Source: Symbiodinium natans
Taxonomy: Eukaryota; Sar; Dinophyceae; Suessiales; Symbiodiniaceae
Assembly (NCBI GenBank): GCA_905221605.1
Contig: CAJNDS010001046.1
Location: 59,501 to 123,500 of the forward strand
DNA: 64,000 bases
Reading direction: 5' to 3'
The notes under the pieces were generated by a model. It ran no database searches. It saw only the letters and a list, made by a program, of their open reading frames with translations, and had not been told where the DNA came from. The position numbers and the translations under genes are program-made. Positions 48,311-58,435 of the stretch are shown here, piece after piece. How positions within the stretch are numbered: position 1 is the stretch's first letter; the number at the start of each line of letters is the position of its first letter.

Positions 48311-48797
48311 GTTCAGGGGCTTAGGGCTCAGGAATTTAGGGGTTTAGGGGTTTAGGGTCCAGGGGTTGAGGGCTTTGGGCTTCGGGTTTTGGTTTTAGGG
48401 TTTGGGGCGTAGGGCGTAGGGCGGTAGCCTCCAGCACACAGCGGCCAAGCCTGTCAACCCGAAAGGCCCTTACCTAAATCCCAAACCCTGATAGATCCTG
48501 CAAGCATAAGACCCAACTTAACCCCACAAATGCTACTTGAAGGTTCACGGGTACTTCGAAGCGGGGCTACAAGACCCCAGAACAGGACTGCCCTACCTTT
48601 TACCCTACTTGAGTACCTCGACAGATTTCCCATCCCATAGTGGTCAGTTCTTTGACCTGGGGTTGGGTACCCTAAACCCTACACCCTAAACCCTAAACCC
48701 CAAACCCCAAACCCTGAACCCCAAACCTTAAACCCCAAATCCCAAATCCCAAACCCTAAACCCTAAACCCTAAACCCTAAACCCTAAACCCTAAACC
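48311..48797. other. Intron-like region
   Basis: Repeat-poor 48,430-48,670 between a TTTAGGG-type block on the left and a CCCTAAA/CCCCAAA block (48,669-48,800) on the right. No exon seen. Confidence 0.45.
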
Positions 48798-48898
48798 CTA
48801 ATCACGCACGCCCGTGCTCCGCAGCCCTACGAAGTGAGCGTTCAATGCTGCCAGGCAGGCCGTCGGCTGGTTCACGAAATGCATCTGCCGCTCGAGGC
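48798..48898 (-). CDS. Candidate terminal exon (unknown product)
   Basis: ATCAAG|G acceptor, frame LERQMHFVNQPTACLAALNA, then HFVGLRSTGVRD and a TAG at 48,798. The composition is strongly protein-like. A CCCTAAA array follows directly on the 3' (left) side. Confidence 0.55.
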
Positions 48899-49273
48899 CT
48901 TGATCATGAGTGTATGAGGTGAGGTCTCCCCTAAACCCTACACCCTAAACCCTAAGCCCTACACCCTAAACCCCCTAAACCTTAGGGCTCCGGCTGCGCT
49001 AAGCCCTAAACACACTATAAACCCTGCACGCACTCCAAACCCTACGAACCCTATATACGCACCCCCACATACCCCCTGGGCCCCCCCATAAGCTCAAACC
49101 CCTTAAAACCCTCTGAACCGCATATTACGCCCCCAACCCCTACTTGGAGGTTCAGGGCACTTGTTAGCCAATTATACGCCCCTGAAGTGTCCTAATATAG
49201 TTATAAGTACAGTCATAACCCTAAACCCTAAACCCTAAACCCTAAAGACTGACAAGTACCATGAACCTCTAAC

Positions 49274-49337
49274 TAAGCCAGGTTGAGTCATGGCCGAGTC
49301 CCAGTGGCGTTGGTCCATCTCCTTCTGCAGCATCTGC
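49274..49337 (-). CDS. Candidate exon (unknown product)
   Basis: TTGTCAG|G acceptor, frame QMLQKEMDQRHWDSAMTQPG. The donor is either GC after CCTG or GT at 49,273. CCCTAAA on the left and a long TTTAGGG array on the right. Confidence 0.55.
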
Positions 49338-49349
49338 CTGACAAGCGGT

Positions 49350-49418
49350 TTAGGGTTTAGGGTTTAGGGTTTAGGGTTTAGGGTTTAGGGTTTAGGGTTT
49401 AGGGTTTAGGGTTTAGGG
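49350..49418 (+). repeat. TTTAGGG telomere-type array
   Basis: Ten heptamers on the acceptor side of the preceding exon. Confidence 0.95.
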
Positions 49419-49582
49419 GTTTAGAGGGTTTAGAGGGTTTAGAGGGCTTTGGGTTTAATGGGCAATAGGTTTGGGGTTTGGGGTTTCTAAAAACCCTGTA
49501 GCTTCTATGGATGGGGTTTATGAGGTTTAAGAGGAGTATAGGGTTTGTAGGGCTTGTCGTGCTGCAGTCGTGCTTATGGGGT

Positions 49583-49807
49583 TCACAGGGTTTCTAGGCG
49601 GATAGGACGCCCGTGATGATGATCATGATGGTAGCGAGCTTGGTTTGAGGGAACGTGCGACAGAAGGTTTGTCGCCCCATTCTGCGGCTTCTCATGCACG
49701 GTCTGAAGCAACAAGGGCACCTCATCAACCACCTGTTCCACAGTCTCGGACTTCACGCCAGAGTTCTCCAACTGAACCAAGGCATTTGTGATAATCTGCT
49801 TCAGCTC
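49583..49807 (-). CDS. Long candidate exon (unknown product)
   Basis: CCTCAG|G acceptor. 225-nt frame containing ELKQIITNALVQLENSGVKS, VDEVPLLLQTVHEK and a His-rich YHHDHHHG, ending at TGA (49,583) unless a GC donor near CCTATCC|GC is used. It is the longest clean host exon in this part. Confidence 0.6.
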   Translation of the reverse strand, partial: ELKQIITNALVQLENSGVKSETVEQVVDEVPLLLQTVHEKPQNGATNLLSHVPSNQARYHHDHHHGRPIRLETL

Positions 49808-50032
49808 CTGAGGTTCAGAGTCTCGGGGTTCCAGCCTAAACCCTAACCCCTAAACCCTAAACCCTAAACCCTAAACCCTAAACCCTAAACCCTAAACCCT
49901 AATTCCTTCCAGCCTAAACCCAAAGACACCTAAAACCCCAAGCTCATGAGTTCTCACCCTCAGTAATCATCCAGTCTTTGGGGGTTTGGGGGTTTGGGGG
50001 TTTGGGGTTCGGGATTTGGGTTTAGCGTTGAC

Positions 50033-50177
50033 CCCTGAATCTTCCATGGCAGTGCCAGTGCCAACACCCTGTACGGGATCTCGTGGTGGAAACTGCTTGC
50101 CTCGGGCTTAACCCCGGCAACCCGCAACTTTTTGGCTGTGAACTTAAGGATTCGGGGTCCAACCGGAACTACAAAAC
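50033..50177 (-). CDS. Candidate exon (unknown product)
   Basis: 145 nt, CTGCAAG|G acceptor, GGG|GTCAACG donor. Frame VVPVGPRILKFTAKKLRVAG, then VKPEASSFHHEIPYRVLALA. A plus-strand frame is also open over most of it, but the minus composition is more natural. Confidence 0.55.
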
Positions 50178-50384
50178 CTTGCAGGTGGGTTTAGGGTTAG
50201 AGTTTAGGGTTTAGGGCGAAGGGGGGTTGAGGAGCTAGGGTCTCAGGGTGAGGGTTTAGGACTTGTAGGGTGTAGAGGCGAAAGGCCTGCAGATTGGGCT
50301 TAAGGTTTAGAGCTTGTGAAGCCCTAACCCTACCCCCTAGCGGCCCTAGCCCTAAACCCTAGCCCTAAACCCTAAACGACCGAA

Positions 50385-50485
50385 GTGCTTAGGGTGTGGG
50401 TGCTTTGGCGGCCTGCGCTCCGCGAGCAGGCGTGCCAGATTGTGGTGGCCCTCCGCGGCCGGGCTTTCGGCACCCCGGTCTGGAT
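50385..50485 (-). CDS. Candidate exon, ankyrin-repeat-like
   Basis: Minus frame ESPAAEGHHNLARLLAERRP. The A-x-x-G-H-x-x-L-A-x-L-L-x-x-x-x-x core is the ankyrin helix pattern, but only one partial repeat is visible. Splice sites not fixed. Confidence 0.4.
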
Positions 50486-51163
50486 GTAGGGTTTCGGGTT
50501 TAGGGTTTAGGGTTCAGGGTTTAAGGTTCGAAGATTCTTACTCGGCCACAGGTTGGAATGCTTGAAATAATTAACTTTAGGGTTTAGGGTTTAAGGAACC
50601 CGAAACCCCACCCCCTCAACGTTCTTTTCTGAACTGGTCCTGGAACCCTAAAGCCTGCACCCTAAACCCTAAACCCTAAACCCTAAACCCTAAACCCTAA
50701 ACCCTAAACCCTAAACCCTGGGTACCAAGTGGGGGTTTACGATACTAGGGGTACCATCCTGGGGTCCTTCTTCAAAGGGGATCCGACTATTAGGGGGGGT
50801 CTATATTTGGGGTCCCTTCTGATCGTAAGCCCCCCACATACAAAGAAGCAAAGATGATCCTTTAAGAAGTCTTGCAGGTTTCGGGTTGAGGGTTTGTGGG
50901 GTTCAGGGTTTAGGGCTGAGGGGAGAAGACCCTCCACTCTCTAAAGCCGAATGCCCGTATGGGGTGAAGTCGGCCTCTCCCTAGACCCTGAAACGGGGCA
51001 GTTTCTCAGGTTTAGAGAATTTGCTTTGGGGCTTAGGGTGTAGAGGGTATATAAGGAAAAGCCCTAAACCCCAAAAGCCCATTCCTACACCCTAAAACCC
51101 CCGAAAAGCCCTGCACCCTAAAAAAACCAGAGCCCCCCAAAAGCTCTAAGCCCTAAACCCTAA

Positions 51164-51258
51164 ACCCTAAACACCCTAAACCCTAAACCCTAAACCCTAA
51201 ACCCTAAACCCTAAACCCTAAACCCTAAACCCTAAACCCTAAACCCTAAACCCTAAAC
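51164..51258 (-). repeat. CCCTAAA array
   Basis: About thirteen heptamers ending 18 bp from the donor of the next exon. Confidence 0.95.
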
Positions 51259-51275
51259 CTCCCTCCCGTGCTCAC

Positions 51276-51341
51276 TGAGCTCATGACCCGGTCATCCCCC
51301 ATGACCTCCACGTCCTCCAGATCCTCCTCAAAACGGCGGCT
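51276..51341 (-). CDS. Candidate exon (unknown product)
   Basis: 66 nt, GCCGAG acceptor, consensus AGCTCA|GTGAGC donor. Frame RRFEEDLEDVEVMGDDRVMS. TTTAGGG array (51,366-51,425) on the right. Confidence 0.6.
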
Positions 51342-51994
51342 CTCGGCAGCTCAGGGATGCTTTGGGGGTTTAGGGTTTAGGGTTTAGGGTTTAGGGTTTA
51401 GGGTTTAGGGTTTAGGGTTTAGGGTGTAGGGTGTAGGGTGCAGGGTGTCGGGTGTAGGGTGTAGGGTGTAGGGTGTAGGGTTTGGGGTTTAGGGTTTAGG
51501 GTTTAGGGTTTAGGGTTTAGGGTTTAGGGATGCTTCGGGTTCAGGAACCGGGCCCTCAACCCCAAGCCCTAGACCCTTAGTTAGGGTTGCTCAGCGATGT
51601 TTAGAGTTTAGGAACTGGGCCAAGAATTCGGGAGTTTAGGGTTTAGGGCTTGGGGGCTTGGGGCTTGAGGTTTGGGGTCTTGGGGGCGCAATTGGGGTCT
51701 GCAGGGGTGTATGGGAGCATTGCGGGTTCGGGGAAAAAACCTTGAGGTGGGAAGATTGCTGTTCATAAACGCATCCCATGAAGGGTCCGGTGTCTTGGTT
51801 CTCAAATGCTGGGTTTCGGCGCGCACACACAAATGTTTTGGGGTAGGGTCGCGTAGGGACCGTGAACCCTACATGGGAGGAAGGGTGGCTCACTTTTTGG
51901 AGCTTAAGGAGACTTCTCTGCAAACAAGGTATCCGCAGGGGCCCAAATTTCAAAGCAAACGTCATCAAGACCCCCAAGCCCTAAAACCCTAAGC
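51342..51994. other. Intron-like repeat region
   Basis: TTTAGGG at 51,366-51,425, GTGTAGG variants at 51,420-51,480, TTTAGGG to 51,530, then repeat-poor 51,660-51,970 with frames open on both strands and no convincing splice sites. Confidence 0.45.
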
Positions 51995-52063
51995 CCTCTT
52001 CCCGATATGTTCACAAAAGGCCTCCTGCGACGACTGCCTGGACTCGGCCACACGCATCAGCTC
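51995..52063 (-). CDS. Candidate exon (unknown product)
   Basis: CTGTCAG|G acceptor, AAGAGG|GCTTAGGG (GC) donor. Frame ELMRVAESRQSSQEAFCEHI. Its right side leads into the TTTAGGG array at 52,099. Confidence 0.55.
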
Positions 52064-52098
52064 CTGACAGCAACCCTGGTTTACAGGGTTTTACCTAG

Positions 52099-52211
52099 TT
52101 TAGGGTTTAGGGTTTAGGGTTTAGGGTTTAGGGTTTAGGGTTTAGGGTTTAGGGTTTAGGGTTTAGGGTTTAGGGTTTAGGGTTTAGGGTTTAGGGTTTA
52201 GGGTTTAGGGT
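52099..52211 (+). repeat. TTTAGGG telomere-type array
   Basis: Sixteen uninterrupted heptamers. Confidence 0.95.
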
Positions 52212-52452
52212 TATACCTAGTTTAGGTGCCAGACTTCAACCAAAAAGCCGGCTCCCCCAGTGCCCTTGCTGGGTATACCTGGTGCGGCCCATATTTCTGG
52301 GATGCTGAAAAAAGTCCCACCCGAACAAAACCCCAAATATCCAAACTCCCCAAAACCTAAACCCTAGACCCTAAACCCTAAACCCGAAACCCAAAACCCT
52401 AAACCCGAAACCCAAAACCCTAAACCCGACCCAACCTCTCGGTCCCCCAAAC

Positions 52453-52516
52453 CCTGTCGCTCCTCGTCCCAGAGGGGCCCGGGCCGCACGTCGCAGGTAT
52501 AGACGATGCCAAAGTC
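52453..52516 (-). CDS. Candidate exon (unknown product)
   Basis: GCTTAAG|G acceptor, ACAGG|GTTTGG donor. Frame DFGIVYTCDVRPGPLWDEER. Confidence 0.5.
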
Positions 52517-52722
52517 CTTAAGCAAGGGGCTCTAAAAGCGTTCTGTTGAGAATGTAACTGGTTTTCGGGTTTAGGGCTTTACGGGAGGGGGGCCTCTGTG
52601 ACTCCCACAAGCACATACTGTTGGGTTTCCATCTCGAAGGAAACGGGGCCCGATGTACATATCGACTGGCGCTGCAACACCCTGAACCCAAAACCCTAAA
52701 CCCTAAACCCTAAACCCTAAAC

Positions 52723-52766
52723 TGGACACGGCCGAAGATGACACTGAAGGGCCCGTGCTTCTGGGC
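52723..52766 (-). CDS. Candidate exon downstream of the glycine-loop exon
   Basis: TGAAAG|G acceptor, GTCCA|GTTTAGGG donor. Frame AQKHGPFSVIFGRV. It starts in phase 0, compatible with the exon at 52,904-52,970. If it is kinase beta2-beta3, the usual Ala-x-Lys is not obvious. Confidence 0.5.
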
Positions 52767-52903
52767 CTTTCAGAGAGCCAGCTGTTGTACCCCCCACAGG
52801 GCCCCGTAAGCCCTAAACCACAAAGCCTAAACCCTGAACCCCAACCCTAAATCTTGCCTGGTAAGATTTAGGGTTAGGGTTCAGGGTTTAGGCTTCGTGT
52901 TAC

Positions 52904-52970
52904 CACTTCTGAGCCACAGGCCCCCTCCCCAAGCATAGTGCCGAAGCGGTACAGCTCGCGGAAGTCAGGC
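52904..52970 (-). CDS. Kinase glycine-loop exon
   Basis: 67 nt, CTTCAG|G acceptor, GAAGTG|GTAACA donor. Frame PDFRELYRFGTMLGEGACGS, then EV. L-G-E-G-A-C-G-S is the kinase GxGxxG nucleotide-binding loop preceded by the usual Y-x-x-G/F start of beta1. It could be the N-lobe of the kinase-like gene at 35-46.5 kb or belong to a second kinase; exons with stop codons between 48.8 and 49.8 kb favour a second gene. Confidence 0.65.
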
Positions 52971-53004
52971 CTGAAGTTTAGGGTTTAGGGTGTTTTGTTT
53001 TTAA

Positions 53005-53114
53005 GGTTTAGGGTTTAGGGTTTAGGGTTTAGGGTTTAGGGTTTAGGGTTTAGGGTTTAGGGTTTAGGGTTTAGGGTTTAGGGTTTAGGGTTTAGGGTTT
53101 AGGGTTTAGGGTTT
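53005..53114 (+). repeat. TTTAGGG telomere-type array
   Basis: About fifteen uninterrupted heptamers to the right of the glycine-loop exon. Confidence 0.95.
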
Positions 53115-53354
53115 AGGCTTAGGGTTTAGCCACTTCTTAAAGAGTCTAGGCCGCAAGCGCTTTCGTGTCCCTGACGACGAACGGGCCTGCGCCAGGGTGT
53201 GGTACAGGGCGAAGGGCTGAGCCCTGAACCCTATAAACCCTAAACCCTAAACCCTGAACCCTAAACCCTAAACCCTGAACCCGGAACCCTAAACCCTAAA
53301 CCCTAAACCCTAAACCCTAAACCCTAGAAACCCTAAACCCTAAACCCGAAATCC

Positions 53355-53445
53355 CAAACCCCAATCGTCCGAAGCGGCCACCCGCCTTCCAGGCAGGGCG
53401 CGCGGTGGATGGGGTGGGGTCCCGGAACGCAAGATGCCAGAAATA
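53355..53445 (-). CDS. Candidate exon (unknown product)
   Basis: CTGAAG|G or nearby acceptor, frame ISGILRSGTPPHPPRALPGR. CCCTAAA on the left, TTTAGGG on the right. Proline/arginine-rich, so less certain. Confidence 0.35.
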
Positions 53446-53819
53446 CCTTCAGCAGCTAGGGTTTCGGGTTTAGGGTTTAGGGCTTATGGGGCTTAGGGTT
53501 GTGGGGTTTAGGGTTTAGGAGTTTAGGAGTTTAGGAGTTTAGGAGCTTAGGAGTTTAGGAGCTTAGGAGTTTAGGAGTTTAGGGTGAAGGCGTAAGGTTC
53601 AGCCAGTAGACGACTTTGCTGTATTGTTGTTTTTCGCGTCAAGTGATGCATTTCGAAGGGATAAGGTGGTGGTACCGTACGTGCCGCTTGGTTTTTCGGG
53701 GTTCCTAGTTGCCCTGGGCCCAAAGGTTAACCTTACCAATTCTGGTAGGATTCTATAAACCCTAGACCCTAAACCCTAAACCCGAAACCCAAAAGGTTAA
53801 AGGTTACCCACTCGGCTAC
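53446..53819. other. Intron-like region
   Basis: TTTAGGAG units at 53,515-53,580. A dispersed repeat at 53,700-53,760 (CCCTGGGCCCAA, AACCTTACC, GGTAGGATTC) also occurs at 61,573-61,640. Short CCCTAAA at 53,757-53,790. Confidence 0.45.
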
Positions 53820-53911
53820 AAGAGCGGTTTCTGCGGCGGAGAGAAGTAGGGTCGAGCCTTGCGGCACACGTTGTCGACGTTCGCAGCTCGGCGGCGGACC
53901 TTCTCGTATGC
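53820..53911 (-). CDS. Candidate exon (unknown product)
   Basis: 92 nt, GATCCAG|G acceptor, CTCTT|GTAGCC donor. Frame AYEKVRRRAANVDNVCRKAR, then PYFSPPQKP. Strongly protein-like. Confidence 0.55.
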
Positions 53912-54927
53912 CTGGATCGGGCGACAAGCAGCTGCTTCAACCCCAGGCCCTAAACCCTAAACCCTAAACCCGAAAACCCTCTAAACCCCTCTAAATCCTA
54001 CACCTGTAACCAGACTAGAGGCTCCACATACGGGCCGTTTTCTGGGCACAAGCCACAAAAGAGGCACTTGCTCCTAAGCTGCAGGTTTAGGGTTTAGTTT
54101 AGGGGTTTAGGGTTTCAGGTCTAGGGTATTTTAGGAGCTGCAGGTTTAGGGTTTAGTTTAGGGACTTAGGGTTTCGGGTCTAGGGAATTTTAGGTATTTT
54201 AGGAAGCCGAAGTTTTCCAAATGACCAGACCTGAGCCGTATACACTCACTTTGCAAGCATGAGCTGCCCCTGAATAGGTTGGCAAAGGAAACCCTCGGAA
54301 CAAAATCTTGCTAAAACAGGATCCTCTGGAAACCCCCCATGGCAACTTTTCCCCACATATTTTGATCTATAAGGGAAGAAATTTAAAATGCCTACTTCCC
54401 AAACTACGTAGGGGTGGCCCAAGTATGCCCCAAAATACGATGGTTCCTTATTTTAGCAACCGCCTGCAATTAGGTTTAGGGTTTAGGCATAGGGTGTTGG
54501 GTTTGGGGTTTAGGATTTAGGTACCCTAAATCCTAAACCCTGTTTTGACATCATACAGATTCTCTGGAGGGTCAAGCCAGCTGCTTTGAGACAGGCTCCA
54601 GTTTAAATCCAGCACATGTCGGCTTCCACAACCTATAGGCCCTCATCCGAAACGTGCTGTTAGGCTTCGGGCTTTAGGGGGTTTAGGTGTTTATGGGTTT
54701 AGGGGGTTTATGGGGGGGCTTATGGGCGTTTAAGGGGTTTAGGGCGCTTGGCGGGTTTAGGGGGTTTCGGGCGTTTAGGGGGTTTAGTTCGGCTTTTAGG
54801 CGAGCGCACGGCCTGCCATTTGGCATAGCCTGGAAAGCGAAGCCTCCACTCGACAGCCTACACCTAAACCCTACACACCCCTACACCCTATACACCCCTA
54901 AAACCCTAAACCCTAAGCCCTAAACAC
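53912..54927. other. Intron-like region
   Basis: CCCTAAA at 53,949-53,975, two similar blocks with CTGCAGGTTTAGGGTTTAGT (54,079 and 54,138), TTTAGGGG-type units at 54,675-54,790. No exon seen. Confidence 0.45.
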
Positions 54928-55008
54928 CGTAGATGAGATCAACCTCCAGGTCGCCTTGCAAATCCGTGGTGGCGCGCCGCCCGGGACCAAGCGGTGAAAT
55001 GGACCATC
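54928..55008 (-). CDS. Candidate exon (unknown product)
   Basis: CTAAG|G acceptor, ACG|GTGTTTAGGG donor. Frame GRRATTDLQGDLEVDLIYG. The intron again begins with TTTAGGG. Confidence 0.5.
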
Positions 55009-55772
55009 CTTAGGTTTAGGGTTTAGGGTTTAGGGCTTTTTGGTTTAGGGTTTAGGGTTTAGGGTTTAGGGTTTAGGGTTTAGGGTTTAGGGTTTAGGGT
55101 TTAGGGCTTGGAGTTTTGGGTCAAAGGGGTTTTGGGGTTTAGGGTTTCCGGTTTAGGGGTTTCGGGTTTAGGGTTTGGAGTTTTGGGTTAAGGGTTTTGG
55201 GGTTTAGGGGTTTGGGGGTTTAGGGTTTTGGGGGTTTAGGGATTTTGGGGTTTAGGGCGCCTAGGGCTTGGAGTGTATATGTATGCGGTGCAGGGTTGAC
55301 GGGTTTATGGGTTTTCAGGTTTGGGGGCGTGTGTTTGGTCATTGAGCCCTAAACCACTTAAACTGCTAAAGCCCTGAAAGCTTCGAACCATTAAACAGCC
55401 GTCCTTAACCCCCAAAACCCTAAACCCTAAACCCTAAACCCTGGACCCTGGACCCTGAACCCCTGAATCCTTCAAGCCCTGAATCCCTGAAACCCGCAGG
55501 TACACCCTTCAACCCTCCTGCAAAAACCCCAAGAAGCCCGACAGCCCTGAAAAAAAATCCTTCCACCCTTAAAACACAACAAAGCACACCTTGAACCTTT
55601 GTTAAACCCGGCCTAAACCCTTATGAAAGGCGATAAATAACTCTCCAACACACCTTGTCCTCCCCCCCGATAAACCCTAAACCCTAAACCCTAAACCCTA
55701 AACCCCAAACCCTAAACCCTAAACCCTAAACCCCAAACCCCAAACCCGAAACCCTAAACCCTAAACCCTAAA
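55009..55772. other. Intron-like repeat region
   Basis: TTTAGGG array at 55,014-55,105 and TTTTGGGG/TTTAGGGG to 55,260 on the left, CCCTAAA/CCCCAAA array at 55,670-55,772 on the right, repeat-poor centre. A typical intron of the window. Confidence 0.55.
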
Positions 55773-55855
55773 CGCGGGGGAGCAGCCCACAGGTTGCTTG
55801 GGTAGCGGTCGCTGTGGCTCGGCCTTTGCTAGCGTTAGGGCGGCCTTCGGGCTTC
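55773..55855 (-). CDS. Candidate exon (unknown product)
   Basis: Minus frame AALTLAKAEPQRPLPKQPVG; the likely acceptor is AGCAAAG|G inside the island. CCCTAAA array directly left. Confidence 0.45.
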
Positions 55856-57678
55856 TTTGAGGGGGGAGAAAAAGGGGGGCGTTTAGGGTTTAGGGGGTTT
55901 GGGGTTTGGGGTTTAGGGTTTAGGGTTTAGGGTTTAGGGTTTAGGGTGTAAATGAGGATTCTGAAGCACTTTGTGCCTACGTCTTGCTTCAGCTGTGGGC
56001 GTCTTGGAATGCACAAGGTGCCTAGTGAGATTGGCCTGCTGGTTGCCATAAGGGACTGAGATAATTGGGTGCCTTATATCCCCCTATATACAGCCCTTTC
56101 AGGGATTGCACAGGGAAATTACCCCAAATTCCCTCATTCCCTACCAAGAACCAGTAAGTTAGGAGGTAAGGACCTCAGGTGCCAATCAGGCACCTTCATC
56201 CCTCGTAAAACCCGAAAGCGCCAAATAAAAAAAGAACCTTGAAACCACCAACTGTCCCCTCCCCAAACAAAAACCGAGAAAACAAAGAACAAGGAAGCCG
56301 CAAACACCCGAAGTCCACGACTCGCTGAACTGCAGACACTCAGAACCCCGAAACCACACTGTGCGACTGGCCGAAGAAGGCTAAAGTTCCTGTTCAAGGG
56401 CGTCGGCGTTGATTTTGCTGGGCGTTCTTGGGGTTCAGCGTTGAAGGGGCTAAGGGGTTTCGGGTTCAGGCGGTTTGGGGCTTGGGATTTAGGCTTTTTG
56501 GGCTTAGGGCTTAGGGTTCAGAATTTATAAGGGTTTAGGGTTTTGGGGTTGACGGTTTACGGTTCAGGGGTTGGAGGGGATTTAAGGGCTAAGCAGTTTA
56601 AAAATCGAAGTCTTGCGGTTTACGGTTTACATGGAGGCTCACGGGCATTCTAAATCTTCCAGGGTTGAGCCTAGGGCTCTAGTGTCTTGGGCTACGGGCT
56701 TCGTGTTCATCATGGCCTATGGGGTGTGGGGCTTAGGGTTTAGGGTTTTTAGGGTTTAGGGTTCGTAAGGTGTGTAGGGTTTGGGGCTTCTAGCGTTTCA
56801 CGACGGCTTGGCCATGGGATCACAGGGATCCAACCAGCACCTTCATCCCCAAAAGTCCGAAACTTAAAAACCTTAAAACTCGAAACCCCAACGCCTCGAA
56901 ACCCTCAACCCGAAACCCCAAACCCTAAAGCCTAAAACCCTACAACCCTAAGACCCTAAAACCAAAAAAAACCTAAAACCCTAAACCCTAAAAGACCAAA
57001 CCTCCAAACCCTCTCAACCCGAGATGCTGGCGGGCCTGAAGGCCAGCAGCCTTGACACGTCGGATTTCAGCCGCGGGATCTCGCTGGAATCCACCATCTT
57101 AGAGGCCAAGGTCTCCCTAAACCCTAAACCCTAAACCCTAAACCCTAAACCCTAAACCCTAAACCCTAAACCCTAAACCCTAAACCCTAAACCCTAAACC
57201 CTAAACCCTATCAGGCATAGGCGAGTCAGAGGGAAAGCTTAGGAGAAGCCTAGGGTTTGGGAGTTTAGGGTTTCGAGTTTGGGGGTTTAGGGTTTAGGCT
57301 TTGGGGGTTTAAGGTTCGCTTGGGCTGTCCTTAGCGACTCGACCCGATAAACACCTTGATTCGTGGAGTAGGGAAACATCATCTTGTTCTACTGGCTTTT
57401 CGCTCTGCTTCATCGTATCCTCGGGAGGAGTTAGATGAGGCCTCTTTTCAAGAGGAAGCGATCCTGAAGCTTGGCTTGTTCAAGGGGAGCTATCGTGAAG
57501 AGGAGAGTTGTCTCGAGGAGTTCTCCTGAACCTTATGCCCATGCGAGAATAGTAGTGGTAGGAGGAGGAATCCTGGACCTGCCAAGGCCTAGGTTCTTGC
57601 TGCTCCCCTGTCACTCTATCCCCAAACGGACACCCGGAAATAGTTATACACGCACCAATGTTTATAAGGAAGTCTATA
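55856..57678. other. Intron-like or intergenic region
   Basis: TTTAGGG at 55,880-55,950, repeat-poor 55,960-56,400, degenerate units 56,420-57,000, CCCTAAA array at 57,117-57,209, TTTAGGG units at 57,250-57,320. An island at 57,010-57,108 is open on both strands (plus: GLKASSLDTSDFSRGISLES) and was not assigned. Confidence 0.4.
57117..57209 (-). repeat. CCCTAAA array
   Basis: Thirteen heptamers. Confidence 0.95.
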
Positions 57679-57809
57679 CCTGAACACTCACCAAACGTAG
57701 CAGAAAGAGTGATGTCCTCTGGGCTCCCTGCCCGGATGGCCATTACTTCGGCAGTCTGGCTCACAGCTTCAGCATCTTTTCGGTTTTTTTTTCGCTTTTC
57801 GAGGCGCAC
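57679..57809 (-). CDS. Candidate exon (unknown product)
   Basis: Frame KDAEAVSQTAEVMAIRAGSP, then EDITLSATFGECS before a TCAG|GTATAG donor. The frame stays open to 57,480, so a longer exon is possible. Lys/Arg-rich start MRLEKRKKNRK. Confidence 0.5.
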
Positions 57810-58211
57810 TTAAACCCTGAGGACATGAAGCAGAAACCTAGCCCCCCAAACCCTGCACTCATTCCTCAGCCCTAAACCCTGCAGCTGCAAACTGAACCCC
57901 GAACTCCGAAACCCCACCCCCAGTTTTTGAGCCCGTGACCCTAGAGGGCTCCCCAAAAAATCAAGCCTAAACCCTAGCGTAGCCCCACATCTAAAGGAGA
58001 ATTTCCCTTCGGGGATCGTTAAAAAGGAATTTAAACCCTAGTAGCCCTACATCCTGCTCAAGTCTTAAATTTCAAGACGGCCTGGGCTCAACGACGGCTG
58101 GGTTGAGGTTTGGGCGGGTAGGTACTTGAGTCGAAGAGCAGGGGTTTGGGGTTTAGGGTTTAGGGCTTAGGTTTAACGGTTTAGGGTGTAAACCCTAGGG
58201 CGTAGAGTATC

Positions 58212-58289
58212 CCCTGCCCAACACATGCCCCAGTCCTCTGCAAAGACAAGTCTACGGAAGACCTCGTCCCAGTCGACTCCTAAATTATC
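58212..58289 (-). CDS. Candidate exon (unknown product)
   Basis: TTCTGAG|G acceptor, frame GVDWDEVFRRLVFAEDWGMC. Donor uncertain (GA or nearby GT). Confidence 0.55.
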
Positions 58290-58365
58290 CTCAGAACTGG
58301 GATTAGGGTTCGGGCCCAGGACCCTAAATCCTATAAACCCTAACCCTGAATCCTGAAACCCTTAA

Positions 58366-58435
58366 CCGCTACACCACTCTCCTAGCCCCTCCATGTAAGC
58401 GGCAGGCCTCGAAACGATGTTCTCGGGGGAGCGGG
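58366..58435 (-). CDS. Candidate exon (unknown product)
   Basis: Frame SPENIVSRPAAYMEGLGEW. Donor and acceptor not fixed. Confidence 0.45.

Larger units (their letters stand above)
50178..51275. other. Intron-like region with one weak exon
   Basis: CCCTAAA arrays at 50,660-50,718 and 51,150-51,258; GGATCC-family repeat at about 50,725-50,835; otherwise degenerate units. The only supported coding island is 50,385-50,485. Confidence 0.4.
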
